Below, one piece after another: positions 36,701 through 48,985 of a stretch of 64,000 bases of DNA; the first letter of the stretch is position 1, and each line of letters starts with the position of its first letter. The translations under genes and the position numbers were made by a program. This DNA is from Mallotus nudiflorus. Lineage: Eukaryota > Streptophyta > Magnoliopsida > Malpighiales > Euphorbiaceae. The stretch covers positions 62,001 to 126,000 of the forward strand of contig CANTUR010000045.1 in the NCBI GenBank assembly GCA_947683625.1, in the 5' to 3' direction. The notes under the pieces are model-generated. The model was not told where the DNA came from. It did not search any database and saw only the letters and a program-made list of their open reading frames with translations.

Positions 36701-37388
36701 AAAGATATTACACTTAAACAACAAATCAATTATTATAGAAGGCAAATCCTAAACACACATGATAGTTTTCATACTATTGACATGAAATCATCAACCGACA
36801 CAAATTAAAGAAGTGTTTATTGTATTTTCCATTGTAACAAAAAAAGAAGAGCTGTTTATTGAAAAAATAAATAAAGATATATAAACAGAAATGGATCAAT
36901 TGCTTAAAATTATTGAAAAATAAAAAATTTTCAAAAATATTGTTTTATCAAATCAATTAACAAAAATGGCAAAGCAACAAACATAAATGGTAGATCATGA
37001 ACATGCATGATAGATTCATACTGTATAACAATTATTAAAAATATAAATTCAATAAACACATTTCATTGTAAATTTGTGTTCTCAGTGATAAAAATAAGAA
37101 ATAAGAGACTGATCCCACATATCCATGTGAGGCAAATATAGAGAATAGAGGAGAAACAAGTGACAACTTTGAGGGAAATAGAGAAATCAAATAGGGTTGA
37201 CAATTTGTGATACGACCTGTTTATACGACATAACACAAAGTTAAATAGGTTTGGGTTTAGTATAAACGGGTCAACCCACCTAACTCATTTAAACATGTAT
37301 TAACACATTTAGTAAATATGTTACACAATTAACCTATAACCCATTTAAACATGTATTAATATGTCTTATAAATAAGTTAACATGATTA
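33720..37388. other. AT-rich gene-free sequence with small repeats
   Basis: No coding gene found on either strand. It contains a hairpin element (34571-34943), simple A/T-rich stretches, and a possible degenerate tandem duplication (about 36551-36850 and 36848-37075, both with gtttattgaaaaaa(a)taaa). Near 37240-37400 is a run of short repeats built on (c)ccatttaaacatgtattaa. ORFs at 35951-36209 on both strands overlap each other and show no family. Confidence 0.6.
34571..34943. mobile_element. Hairpin (foldback/MITE-like) element
   Basis: The left arm from agcattatttgcaaataaaa and the right arm up to tttgcaaataaccct are imperfect reverse complements over about 150 bp. Shared blocks include caaataaaatca, atgaatttgcatttttt and atcgatcaaatat. 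The middle holds a further pair of related blocks (atatggcaggcaaa and gcctgccacataa). No transposase ORF. Family and TSD are not resolved by eye. Confidence 0.65.
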
Positions 37389-37393
37389 ATTAT

Positions 37394-38655
37394 TGAAGAG
37401 GCCCTAGAGGGCGGGTGAATAGGGAAATTAAAGAATTTAAGGAAGATTGGCAAATAATTAAAATAATTAGAAGAAGAAGAGAGGCAAGGACACAAGGATT
37501 TAAGGATTTTATATCAAATCAATCTTATGTTTCTACCTAACTTCCTAAGTTAGGGTTTTCAACTACCCATCAATCTATTTATAAGATTAATTACTAGGTG
37601 TTTTACTTTGGCTAATATCCAACCTTACAAACAAGATTTTTTCTTGGTTTAACTCAAACTAATCCCAAGTGTTTTCAATTGGCAAACACTTAAACCAACC
37701 AATAGAATTAACCTCACTTTTCTTCTATTCTATCCCAAGAAATAGATGAAGAAGATGCCTAACTCTATCACTCAATCAACACTTACAATAATTATAATGA
37801 AAAATAAATTTAGAGCTTTTTGAGTAGCTAAGAATTGAATTAAATGCTCTTTCAAAGTGCCTTACTTCTTAAATGAAGTTTTTGGACTCAAATTTATGGT
37901 TAAAGCTTGAATTCTAGTTATTGGAGTTCATTAAATTCATCCCCATGCTTCACTAGCTTAATTGAATGTTCAAGCAGCTTTTTTGTAGGATTTTTACTAG
38001 TCACGGTTATGACTCTTGATTGAACTAGCTATTGGGATAGCCAAATGACTATTGTGCACATGCTAGATTAACCGTGACTGTTAGTCACAATCATGACTTG
38101 GACTGTGAGCATCTCTATCTCTTTTGGCTTTTAATCTTCATTAAAGCTTGTGCTTATGACACTAAATCGTGAGGTCAGTCACGAGTGTGATCACGATCGT
38201 GATCATACTCATGAGGACCACTAAACTTTTTATCACTTAAGGAATGTTTGGCTTATGGTCGTGACTTTATCTCGTGATGGTGATCACAAACTGGTCATGA
38301 TTGTGACTTGGACTATGGACACCACTGGATTATTTCTTAATTGACTAGATCTTGGTCATGGTCATGATGTTGGATCATGAGCCTAGTTATGAGTATGATC
38401 ATAGTCGTGACCTAGACCATGAGCACCACTGCTTGAAAATTTGTTTAAAGCACTTAAGCCTTCTTCAAAATCATAGTTGGGGCTCAGTCGTGACATGGAC
38501 TGTGGCCTTGTTTCTTTTGCATTTTGCTTGTCTTGTTGAGTCTCCTTTAATATCTAACTACTACACACTTAAACAAATGTAATTAGCACTTCAAAAATGT
38601 ATTGTTAAAATCAAAATAAGGTTAAATTAAGTCTTAATCATGCAAATGACTAACA
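37394..38655 (+). mobile_element. Solo LTR or short non-autonomous LTR element, TSD ATTAT
   Basis: A 1262-bp element starting tgaagaggccctagagggcggg and ending atgactaaca, flanked by attat at 37389-37393 and 38656-38660. The near-start gggcgggtgaatagg and the downstream block ctaacttcctaagttagggttttcaact are shared with the partial copy at 58264. The 3' half is rich in variants of gtcatgattgtgacttggact, with palindromes such as gatcacgatcgtgatc (about 38192-38207). The ORF at 38352-38582 falls in this repeat and is not a gene. I infer a solo LTR because 5-bp TSDs and TG..CA ends are present but no internal domain. Confidence 0.75.
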
Positions 38656-38660
38656 ATTAT

Positions 38661-41639
38661 TAACCATTTAAACACGTATAAAGTTGTTTATATGTGTGTG
38701 TATTATTAATTTAATAGTTAATAAATTAAATTTATTTAATTTATTAACTATAATAAAGATTTGTTTATCTATAAAAGTTTTAGTGCAAACTAGTATTGTC
38801 AATTGTATTAATAATATATAGTTTTGACATATATATAATCTTGATGTTATTACATATAATAGAATTATATTTCTTTAGTGTAAGACAGTATCATTACTAT
38901 ATATAATAGAATTATATAATTTTTGTATAAGATAGTATTGTCAATTGTGTTGATATATAATATTTAATTTAATATTAAACAAATAAATATAATGGAAATA
39001 TTAAACTTAGATAATTTAGTATCAACTAACATTAATAATAATAAAAAATCCATAAATTTAGTGTGAGTTATTATTTGATAATTTAATACCATCAAAAGTA
39101 GTTGATTTTAATATAAATAATTAGACTTACTTCAAGTATTATTCAATTAGATTTATATCAAGTACTAGTCCCAAATAAATACTATATAATACTAATTTAT
39201 TATTAAGTTAAATTTTAAATTATTAAATAGATTAAGAATTATATATTTACTACAAAATTATATGAATTTTAATAAATTCGTGTTGATATTAAATAATATG
39301 ATAAAAATTAAATTATTAACAAATATTATTTAAAATTATAAATAATTTGGATTGTTATTTATGATTAAAAAACTACATAGTTTCATTATAAAACTACTTA
39401 GTTTTGATATTAACCTAAAAACATAATGTAACCTTAAACAAATTAACTTAATTTAGTTTTAAGTTTTGATAGTAATTTAATATACATCTAAACTCAAAAC
39501 TAGATAGTTTTTGAGTTTTGATATCAAAAAGTGCCTTAAAATTATATCCAAAATGAATAAAGTTATCTGAATATAATCTATCCAAAATTTTTTTGATAGA
39601 AAAAGTCAATGATAATAAAAAAGAATGATACACCTTTTATATTGGAAAGAGAAATATTTGAAATAAAAAAGAAAAAATGAAAAAAACATTAATAATCTGA
39701 CATTTTCCTATAAAGACTTTGGAAGACTAAATATAATATTATTGTACTTTTTTTTACGAAAATGCCCTTACTTTTCCAAAATCTTTTGTCAATGTGGATC
39801 CATATATCACACTTACAACATACATATCAAAATAATTGTATATATATTTTAAATTTTCTATAATTAATTATTAAAAATTTAATAAATTTACATTTAAAGT
39901 AATTAATACTACTAACTATTAATCATCCAACAAATCATTATACTTTTTTCATTTTAAAATATCAATTATCTCAATTTTTTTTTATTTAGAGTTTATTATT
40001 TTAAAAAGTTAAGAACAATATATAGCCTTAACTATGATGGACAATCGTTTCTTATTTTTTGAAATAATGTTACACTTACAATATACATATCAAAATAATT
40101 GTATATATATTTTAAATTTTCTATAATTAATTATTAAAAATTTAATAAATTTTGCATTTAAAATAAATAATACTGCTAACTGTCAATCATCCAACAAATC
40201 ATTATACTTTTTTCATTTTAAAATATCAATTATCTCAATTTTTTTATATTTGGAGTTTAATATTTTAAAAAGTTAAGAACAATAGTTAACTACAATAGTT
40301 AACTATCTTTTATTTTTTTAATCTAATAAACACGCATCCAATTTAAATAATTAATTAAATCTGTTTTTTGAATTATTAATACAAGATTGAGAAGCCTTTC
40401 ACCAGGCATTGTTTCTGTGATATGAAGATATAATTAGGAGAGGGATGCAGGGCTACAGCTTGAATGGGCCAAAAAAAAAAAAAAAGAAATATATTTTTTG
40501 CACGTTCAAAAAATTTAAAATAAATATAACATATGTATGTGGTATTTCCAGAGGTATGTGGCTACCACAACAATTAATCTCGTTTATTTCTTTCTCTCTC
40601 CTCCTCTTTTTCTTAATTAATATATAGAATAGACCAATATTTACTTTCACAATTATTATTAATAAGGGTGATCTTTCATTTTAAATTTTTTAAAAAGTAT
40701 ATTCTTGATTCTTGATATTATTACACTTCTATAATTTTTCATGAATAACCTTCATTCTTCACCTTATAATTTTTAAATTTTTTAATAAATTTTTATGTTT
40801 TAAATTCTTAACAAATTAATCCTTAATATTTATAAATAATTTTTTAAATTTAATAAATATTTAAGTTAATTATCTACATTTATATATTTAATTAATAAAT
40901 TTATAATTTAATTAATTTAAACTTCTAATTGAATATTTTATTATTAATGTAAACAATTTTAAATTGTTTATCTTTTCATTAACTATAATCTAATACTAAT
41001 TTATATTATACTTTTTTTATATATTTTACCATTAATTTAATTTTAAGTTGAAAATTATTAAAGGATGCAAATATTTTCACTCTAAAAATTTATATACACT
41101 CAACCTTTATCTTTTTAAATATAATTACTTGAAAATATTTTTTAAAATTATATCAATACAATTTTTATTTTTAAAAAAATTTATTACCAACTATTTTTAA
41201 GGTATAAAATTTTTTTATTTATTAAAAATTCATACATATACAAAATTTTCATCCTTTTTTTACTTAAAATTAGTTAAAATAAAATTAATAAAATTTTTAT
41301 TTATATTATTTTACAAAATCAAATAAAAATTTTAAAGATTAAATTACTATTCTATTATTTAGATTTAATTTTATATAGTTGACAAAATTTTACAAACTCA
41401 TATTAATTAGACACTTAATGTATAAAAAGTAAAAATAGAAAGATGTTTACAGGGGGTTAAATATTTTTAAAAAAAATATATTTATTAGTCAAATAAGTTT
41501 CATTTTCATCCTCAATGTATAAAAAAATAAAATTGTAGAGCGTCAATCTGTAAAAATAAAAATGTAGAAGGTAACTTGAGTAAAAAATAAAAGCCCAGGG
41601 GTCAAATAAGGATTATACCAAAACAAAGAGGCACCCCCT
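38661..41639. other. AT-rich intergenic sequence upstream of VPS20
   Basis: Very AT-rich, with no coding frame of recognisable family. It contains the tandem duplication at about 39808-40287. A short A-tract at about 40471-40485 and two overlapping opposite ORFs (40445-40650) are chance products. Upstream promoter elements for the gene below cannot be fixed by eye. Confidence 0.6.
39808..40287. repeat. Tandem duplication, period about 262 bp
   Basis: The sequence from cacttacaacatacatatc (about 39810) to aaaagttaagaacaata (about 40020) is repeated from about 40071 to 40282 with few changes. The second copy has small indels and tgc/tgtc changes. It is non-coding. Confidence 0.88.
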
Positions 41640-43003
41640 CTCATACTACAGCCAAAAACGCACCCTGCCCTCCTTGTTCCACCCTCTTCTCGTCTTCTCC
41701 TTCTTCTCCTCTCCTTTCTTGTGCGACTTGCTTCACCAAATAATTATCTGCTATTTGCTTCGCCAGGTTTGTTCTCTTGACTGATTTGTTTCAAAATGAG
41801 TGAAATGATGTTTCATTTGTTTCAGTAGCTCTCTCTTTTTAGATTTTTTTTTTTTTTTTTGCTTTGGTATGATCAGACACAGTTCTGCTCTGTTTTGGCA
41901 ATACCTCAAATGTTTTGGTTAGTTAGAAATGGGAAAAAAGAGAAAACCTTGAAAAGATAATAATAGGCCTTTGTATCCCAAAACTAAACGGGCCCTTGAT
42001 TTTTCTACAGTTTGGATTTTTGTTGTTGTTTGTGATAGAATTCTCATAACCCTTTGGAATAATCACCAAACTCATATCAATTTCAGCATGTGGTGGCAAA
42101 GAAGATTTACTAGAACGCCTCGTCTTACGCCACCTCTGGCAGCGCCTTTCTTTTTTCCTCTGTACTTTTCTTGATCTTTATCTCTAATTTCCTCTCATCT
42201 TGCACTGTAGCTATACCAGAACCGCCACTGTCTTCATCGCTAGGATACCTGTGTAAATTTGTTATCATGTTTTAATTTTTTTTTTATAAGAAATTTTAAT
42301 TGTTTTGGTCAATTGGTTGAGGATTTTTTTATTTTATTTCTCTTTGTTTTATCAGTTCGATAACGGGTCTTGATTATGTTTACAGCTGAAATTTATCAGT
42401 TTCTGTATGTAATTTATCAGTTTGAAATAACCTATCATAGGGATTGAAAAAAAAAATTAATGTTGTTGCTGCTATTTTTTGATGGTGATACCCAGTTGCA
42501 AAGCAAAGATTGTAGATTATGGAGTTAAATGTATGAAGTCCAGGTGAGCGGCTGAATTGAAATAGCAGAAGAGTTTATGCAATTTTTGCACTCCAAGTGA
42601 CATCAAACGGTGGATATAGGAAGGCAATTTAGAGTCTTATTCTCAATTACTGTGTAAAAGTTCAAGGGTAAAAGGTGAATCAGTTATTAAACACCTAAAA
42701 AGCTGGGCACCTTCTTTGACGACCTTGTTTAAGTGCTGCTGTTTTTATTTTATTTTTGTGCCCATATTAGCTCTTAAACTTGATCAACTAAAACATGCAT
42801 GCTATCCTTTTTGTTATTTGGGATAATGAGTGGCCTAATGTCTTTACGATTTTCTTAAAAAATTTAAAAAGAAAAACAAAAGAACAAAGATTCAGTTCTT
42901 TGTGAGGGTAAAACTGTATTTGGATTGGAAAGTTATTTTGTTTGGTTGTTAAAAATGAAAATTATGTGGAGTGGGAATGACATTTCCAGTTGAATAGGTA
43001 GAG
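41640..43003 (+). promoter_or_regulatory. Probable 5' leader of VPS20 with a leader intron
   Basis: About 41640-41766 is pyrimidine-rich (ccctcttctcgtcttctcc...), typical of a plant 5' UTR. A plausible donor stands at 41767 (cgccag|gtttgt) and a plausible acceptor at 42988-42989 (catttccag), 14 bp before the start codon. A leader intron of about 1.2 kb would result. It contains the left copy of the inverted repeat (41965-42090). The ORF at 41971-42174 lies wholly in this intron and is not taken as a gene. The boundaries are my inference. Confidence 0.5.
41965..42090 (+). repeat. Inverted repeat, left arm (VPS20 leader intron)
   Basis: From aggcctttgtatcc to ttcagcatg. It is matched in reverse by 43314-43440, with roughly 85-90% identity by eye. 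The best block is ctcataaccctttggaataa plus the following 30 bp. It may be a copy of a dispersed element of unknown type. Confidence 0.88.
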
Positions 43004-46000
43004 ATGGGGAATATATTTGTGAAAAAACCCAAGATCACTGATGTGGATCGAGCAATTCTTTCCCTAAAAACACAACGGCGCAAGCTTGCACAGTATCAAC
43101 AAAAGGTTGGTTAGATTTCTTTTTTTTTTTTTTTTAAGAATTTTGTGGGTTTATTTTTCTTATGAAAATTTTAGCTTATTGTTTGCTTTAGAAACAGAAG
43201 TTAATTATCGAATAGAAGAGGGTCATGGATTATTGATGATTTTTTCATTTTATTTTTTGTAGCTGGAAATGTGGAATTCCAGAATTTGCTTTCTGTCTAG
43301 TGAGTAAAATGTACATGTTGAAATTGATATGAGTTTGGTGATTATTCCAAAGGGTTATGAGAATTCCATCACAAGCCAAATTAAACAAAATCCAAACTAT
43401 AGAAAAATCAAGAGCCTGTTTATTTTGGAATACAAGGCCTATTTTCCAGAAAATTTTTCTAAGAAAACTACAAAATAGAATTTTATTATTTAGTTGTGAT
43501 ATTTTCTGAAAATCTAAAAAATTATTTTCTATATTTTCCAAATTATAAAAAGTATTGGAAAACTGATAAAAAAATGTTCTCCAATTAGACTAGCATGTTT
43601 TCCAAATTTGCTTTGAGCCATTTCTTTCCTTTGTTGTTTTTCTTCCCTCCTTTGAGCCATTTTTTTACCCCTTCATCTTCTTTTTGCCTTATGCAATTTT
43701 CTTCGTCTCTTTTCATTACTCCCTATCTTTGATCGAATATTTTTCATTTACACAAAAGCAATAATCCCTCAAATGGTTTTCGTAATTATTTCATCTCAAT
43801 TTATATTTGGCCACTATTTTTAAATGTCAAAATTCATTTGGGTAAGAAATCTTTTATTTTTTTTAAAAAAATTGTCAATTTTATTAATTTGATTATGTTG
43901 TTTGCTATCATGAACAATGAAAGTTATGAAGATAAATTTTATTGTTAGATTGTTAATCTTTAGTCTCTCTCTTTGAAAAAAGCAAATTCTGGAACAGTTT
44001 GGTTGATCAGGGTATTGTCATATGTAGATCCTGATGAAAGTCAACATAATGTAGTGATTTATTGTGCTAATGTTTCTGTCTTGTGTACTTTTCCAGCTTG
44101 AAGAAGTTATTGAAGCAGAAAAACAAGCTGCTAGAGAGTTAATTCGTCAGAAGAGAAAGGATAGAGCTTTGCTAACGTTGAAGAAGAAGAAAACACAAGA
44201 AGAACTGTTAAAACAAGTGGACGCCTGGCTTATTAACGTTGAGCAACAAGTAAGCAACGACTAGAAGAATGTAGTTTATGCTATTTCTTTTTCAAGTGTG
44301 CACTCTCGTTGTTTTCTACCTTCCTTCCATCATATAAATTGGTTATGGAAGAACTGAAGGCATAGTCACCTTGCCCTTTTTTAATTACTCAACAATGGAT
44401 AATGAGGATTTTTGTAGTTGCTCCCAAATAGTTTGTTTTAAAAATTGTGTCATGCTGTTGAAGCAAATGGAAAAGTACAAAAAGTAATGATATGCATTGT
44501 CTTTCAAGTTGCTTTTGGTTATAGCACAGTTTGGAATGTTGCCTTCCTGCTTTTGATTATTTATTACTGAGATTTTGGGTGGTGGTCACAATATCTTTTG
44601 TCTACAAGCAAGAACTTGTATTCAAAATAATTTTATAATCAGTTCATGCTCTTGACTTGTTGCAAAATGTGCATATTCCTATAACTCTACATTTATTTTG
44701 GTTCAGTTGGCAGATATTGAGCTAGCCAGCAAGCAGAAAGCTGTATTTGAGAGTTTAAAGGCAGGTAATGATGCAGTTAAGGCAATACAAAGTGAGATCA
44801 ACCTGGATGATGTCCAAAAGCTAATGGATGATAGTGAGGAAGCTAAAGCTTATCAAGATGTGAGTTTGATGTCAAGTTTATTTCCTAGATTGTTGTCGAT
44901 ATTTTGTTTGAATATTGGATAATTCATGATGCTGCTCATGCACTCACACCAGTCATTTTATCCTAAGTGTTCCCTACCATGCCATGCTTAGCTCAAGAAA
45001 AGATCAAGCATTCCAGCTTATTTGATATGGGGCCACTTTGAACCTAATTGGAAAAAAAAAAACCAGCAATACAAATAAAACCATTATTCATTGAATTTTT
45101 TGTGATGCTTTGCGAGTTTACTGGTGTTTTGGGCCTATTCATTATTTTCCCTTTCTTTTTCTTATTTTTAAGGGAAAAGTACAAAGAGTACCCTCTAGTT
45201 ATGCACTTTTTGACTTTTTTTTTTAATAACATTACACTTTAGTATCCTATTAACTAATTTCATTAGTTTTTAGTGATGATCAATATATCTTTCTATAATA
45301 AAATCATTTCTCATGTGATTTGCTACCAAATGAGTTAACAGAATACCCTTACATATGTTATAAATTTATTTAAAAAACCACGGCTGAGGAATTAGAAAGT
45401 TTTAAGAAAAAGGGAAGGTTTATATCTTTTAATCTTTATAAAATTGAAAAATAGATGTTGATCTAATTTCTTGTGAAATTACAATAGTTAGTTGGATGTC
45501 AAATCACAAAAAAAAAAAAAAAAAAAAAAAGATTTTATTATCAGAAGTCCATATTATACTAGCATTACATATTATGAGATGTGTGCATTAGAACGGTGGT
45601 TTTAGGTCAAGATATTATGTTACCCTGTAATTGTTGTTCCAATTTACTAATGATTTCACTAATCCTCTTTACACATTCAGCCTAAGAATAATCTGGTCTT
45701 CTGCAGTTTACTTTCTTTAAGTTTTCTTCTCTTATTATTTCTTTTTAATTTTGCTATTAAAGAACCTTAACGTTTGGTGCATTTGAAGGAAATTAATGCC
45801 ATCCTGGGGGAGAAACTATCAGCAGAAGATGAAGAGGAAATCTTAGCTGAATTTGAGAACTTGGAAACTCAGGTATGGTATCCTTTTCTAAATCAACAAC
45901 TGTCTCAGCCTTTTTTTTAATTTTATTTTCATATTTTGATTAAACTGTCACGTGCAGTATTTTAATTTATATTTTCAGATCAATGTGTCTAAACCCATTT

Positions 46001-48985
46001 GTTTGAAATTTATAGTACTTTACTTCAGTGGTTTATAATAAATGATGGACACCGCATTGATTACTTTGTCAACTCAATTTGGTGGCCTTGTGTCTAGGAT
46101 CTCATTTTTCTTATGCTTGTCAACTCTTTCTGCTTGTCTTTTATTTGGGAATGCTGGACTACGATGCGGTGAAAGCACTAGCATGCGAATTTCGAGCATG
46201 GGTTTTGATAGGAGTTAGCTGACCTAAGACATTTCTTGTGTGCTAGTGGTCGAGTAATATGAAGCTAGGAACAATATGTATCCATAAAGACTTCCGGTGT
46301 TTGCAAAAGAATATGATTGAATTACCATAGGATAAGAAAAAATTGGATAGTCAGTGGTCTTCGCAGTGCTTTTTCTTTGCTTCTCATCTTGTATGCATCA
46401 TTTTTACCTTCTTTTAATTTAGTTGGATACTAGAACTCATTGGGCTTCACTTGGATCACCTTGCCAGTACTACTAGTATTTCAATTACATTTGAGGTTCA
46501 TTTGCTGAAAAATTTGTTCTGATAATGTTACAATTATATATCAGTAGACAGTTAGCTTGGGTAATTTTTCATCTACTGGTGATTTGGCTTCTAATCCCTA
46601 CCTCCTAAATTTATTGAATCGGAATGATACCGAAATGCCAGTCATCTTACCCAAACAGAAAAATTCTTAATGTAAGTCTAAATCTGATACAAAGCCAGAT
46701 TATAAATTCCATATTTTTGTTTTCATCTTATTGTGCACATTACAGTCTGTGGGTGGGAAGATAATTACTTAGCAGTGTGCACAAAGGTTACAAATACTAG
46801 TATCTTTTGAAGTAATTGACCACTTTGCACTTTGCTCTATATCTAGGTTGCATTTTTCACTTTCTCACAAACCCAAAAAAAAAAAAAAAAAGGCATGAAG
46901 ATCCACAATTAGTTCTGTTATTTTAGGCTGCATTTTTCACTTTATTCCTTGCAGATGTCACAGCCAAAAAAATAGTAGGATAAATATCCCCAGATCACTT
47001 CAATTATTGTTGTTAATTGTTTTATTTTCATTTTCAATAATGTTTATGCTAGCTTGCTAAATTATATTTACTTTTCCGAAAGGAGAATAGTTACAGGTTT
47101 TCCCTTAGTTTGCTTAATTATAACTCAGTCTGCCCATTCAGATTCTTCAACTGGAGTGTGCAAACACCACTTATGCACATATAATGGTTGCCCATATACA
47201 AATGCATATTTTAGATGTTGGAGAAGGATAAATCTACCTATTTGCATGTAATTTGGAGATTTGGCAACATAGATACTTATATTGCTGATATTATACTCAG
47301 ATGAGCATGATTTGCATATTAGGTGGTGATTTATTTCATATCATTAGTTTATAATTAAGGCTGGCTGTGCTTTGCTTTTTATGGTGAGCCTAGTGCTCAA
47401 TAACATTTAATAATCTTTCCTCTCTTTCCACTGCTTTTCAAAATCAGCTTTCGGTTTTGTTGTCCTTTATTCTTTTTTTTTTTTTCTTAAAGGAAATCAG
47501 AAATAGTTTTTTCAACAGCAGCATTTCAGAAAAGCTAGAAAATCCAGCCTCTTCTAGAATACATTTTTAGAAAAGTTAAAAAAACTTTACAGTTGAAAAA
47601 AAAAAAATTGCTCACGAACTGGTCCAAGTCACCCGAAGAAATTTGAAAAATTAATGCAAACGTAAAGGCATCTAACTGAACTCCTCAGTTCAAATGTGTG
47701 AAATCTTGCAGTTTTTTGCAAATTCTTGTGAAATTTTGCAATTTTTTTTTAACAAGCTGTGTTCCTCAACTCAAACCGTGTTCATCCTCAGTTTGTATCT
47801 AGCTGGGATTGGTTGTATTGGTCCCCTTCTCTCGTTCAACTTAGTTTAGGCCTACATTTTGAGTCAAATGATGTGTATAGATTAGATGTAACATGCATTA
47901 CACAAGCCACATACACAGACTCAATATCCAGAATTCTGCATCACGTACTTATATACTCAAACATTTATAATTTCTTAACTTTCAAGTCTTACCTGACATG
48001 TGTTCCATGTTTCAACACACTGCTGTCCAGGTTTCCTTCAGCTTCTCTCTATTTTTAGAACTCTCAAACCTGCTCCCCTTGCCCATTCCTCTTTATTCTC
48101 CTTCTGACATCTGTTATTATCTATTATTTCTGTGCAAAAGTTTCTTGTCCGTGTAATGTTGTTTGGCAGTTTTTTTTTTTCGAAGTAGTTAGTGGTTGGT
48201 TGTTACCTTGTTGGATTTCCACTGTATCTAGATAGTGTTCATAGTATTTTACATAATTTTTCGGGAGATGCTGTGGGAAGCTGTCAAATTGATTTGGCAG
48301 GAAGTTCATTTTCTTTTTGTTTTCTTTTTACTTGATGTGGGTGCTGACCTGGCAGGTAATCTTTGTTGGTGAGCAAGAATAATTTAAACGGTGTCATAGA
48401 TGAGGATAGGAAAACCTGAGAAATTTTTCACATTGTATTTTACATTTATAGCAATGAAATATTGGTAAGATCGAGAGGGAGATTTTAATTCAAATGGCAC
48501 AATAGATTAGATGAATTTGATTGTGACAATATATTTAGAATTTTTTTTTTTAATTTTGTTCTTTTAGTTGCACCAGCACTTTCTATTTTTAATTTTCTTT
48601 TGCTCCTTGTGTTCCTTGTTGGCCATATCATGCGAAACCTCAACTTGGCTATTGTTCAGGAATATGCTTCTTGCCTTTTCATATCTGAAACATAAACTTA
48701 ATGTTATATTTTTTTCAGCTCATCGTTGAAGACATGCCAGAAGTTCCTACCCCAGTGCCATCTAAGGAGCACGAGGAAAAGTTGGAACTTCCTGATGTAC
48801 CAGCCAAAACTCCAGTTGCTCATCATGCAGTTGGGGATGCTGAAATTGCACCAACTGAAGTTTCCACAAATAAAAAAGGTAGTCTCTCTGTGTCTCTCTT
48901 TTGCATTTTAATTTTAAAATGCTCAAGCAATTCATCTGTGTGAATTCTCAAAAATGCAGTTTTGGAGGAACCATTGCCCGCATGA
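43004..48985 (+). CDS. VPS20: VPS20/CHMP6-like ESCRT-III subunit, six coding exons
   Basis: The protein is an ESCRT-III subunit that links ESCRT-II to SNF7 polymerisation during membrane budding into multivesicular endosomes. Coding exons are 43004-43105, 44097-44249, 44707-44859, 45789-45872, 48719-48878 and 48960-48985. All introns are GT-AG, and the last (81 bp) splits a codon. The joined frame is 225 residues, close to known plant VPS20 (about 220). It starts MGNIFVKKPKITDVDRAILS, so Gly2 fits N-myristoylation. The basic helical core follows (LEEVIEAEKQAARELIRQKR, KKKKTQEELLKQVDAWLINV), then LADIELASKQKAVFESLKAG. An acidic MIM-bearing half comes next (NLDDVQKLMDDSEEAKAYQD, EDEEEILAEFENLETQ), with a proline-rich tail ending EEPLPA. 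Fifth-exon splicing removes nothing essential. No frame defect is seen, so the gene is probably functional. Confidence 0.93.
43314..43440 (-). repeat. Inverted repeat, right arm (VPS20 intron 1)
   Basis: Reverse-complement partner of 41965-42090. It lies in the 991-bp first coding intron, so coding exon 1 is bracketed by the two arms. The - strand ORF at 43245-43541 runs through this repeat. Confidence 0.88.
45160..45360. mobile_element. Possible MITE fragment in VPS20 intron 3
   Basis: The block gggaaaagtacaaagagtaccc, with tagttatgcactttttgac a little downstream, resembles ends of short plant DNA elements that I have seen in introns. No clear matching terminal repeat was found at the other side, so this is tentative. 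A 20-plus A tract follows at about 45509-45531. Confidence 0.3.
45873..48718 (+). other. VPS20 intron 4 (2.85 kb)
   Basis: The longest intron of the gene, starting gtatgg and ending tttttcag. It contains a duplicated segment (ggctgcatttttcacttt near 46845 and 46924) and several T- and A-tracts. ORFs at 47054-47251, 47759-48058 and 48124-48309 have no family features. I see no second gene. Confidence 0.8.

Noticed and set aside
47759..48058. 99-codon ORF in VPS20 intron 4
   Set aside because: No recognisable family, intron-typical composition, and no splice-compatible role in the joined protein.
48726..48911. Alternative frame over VPS20 exon 5
   Set aside because: Shadow of the true exon frame, which joins correctly to exons 4 and 6.
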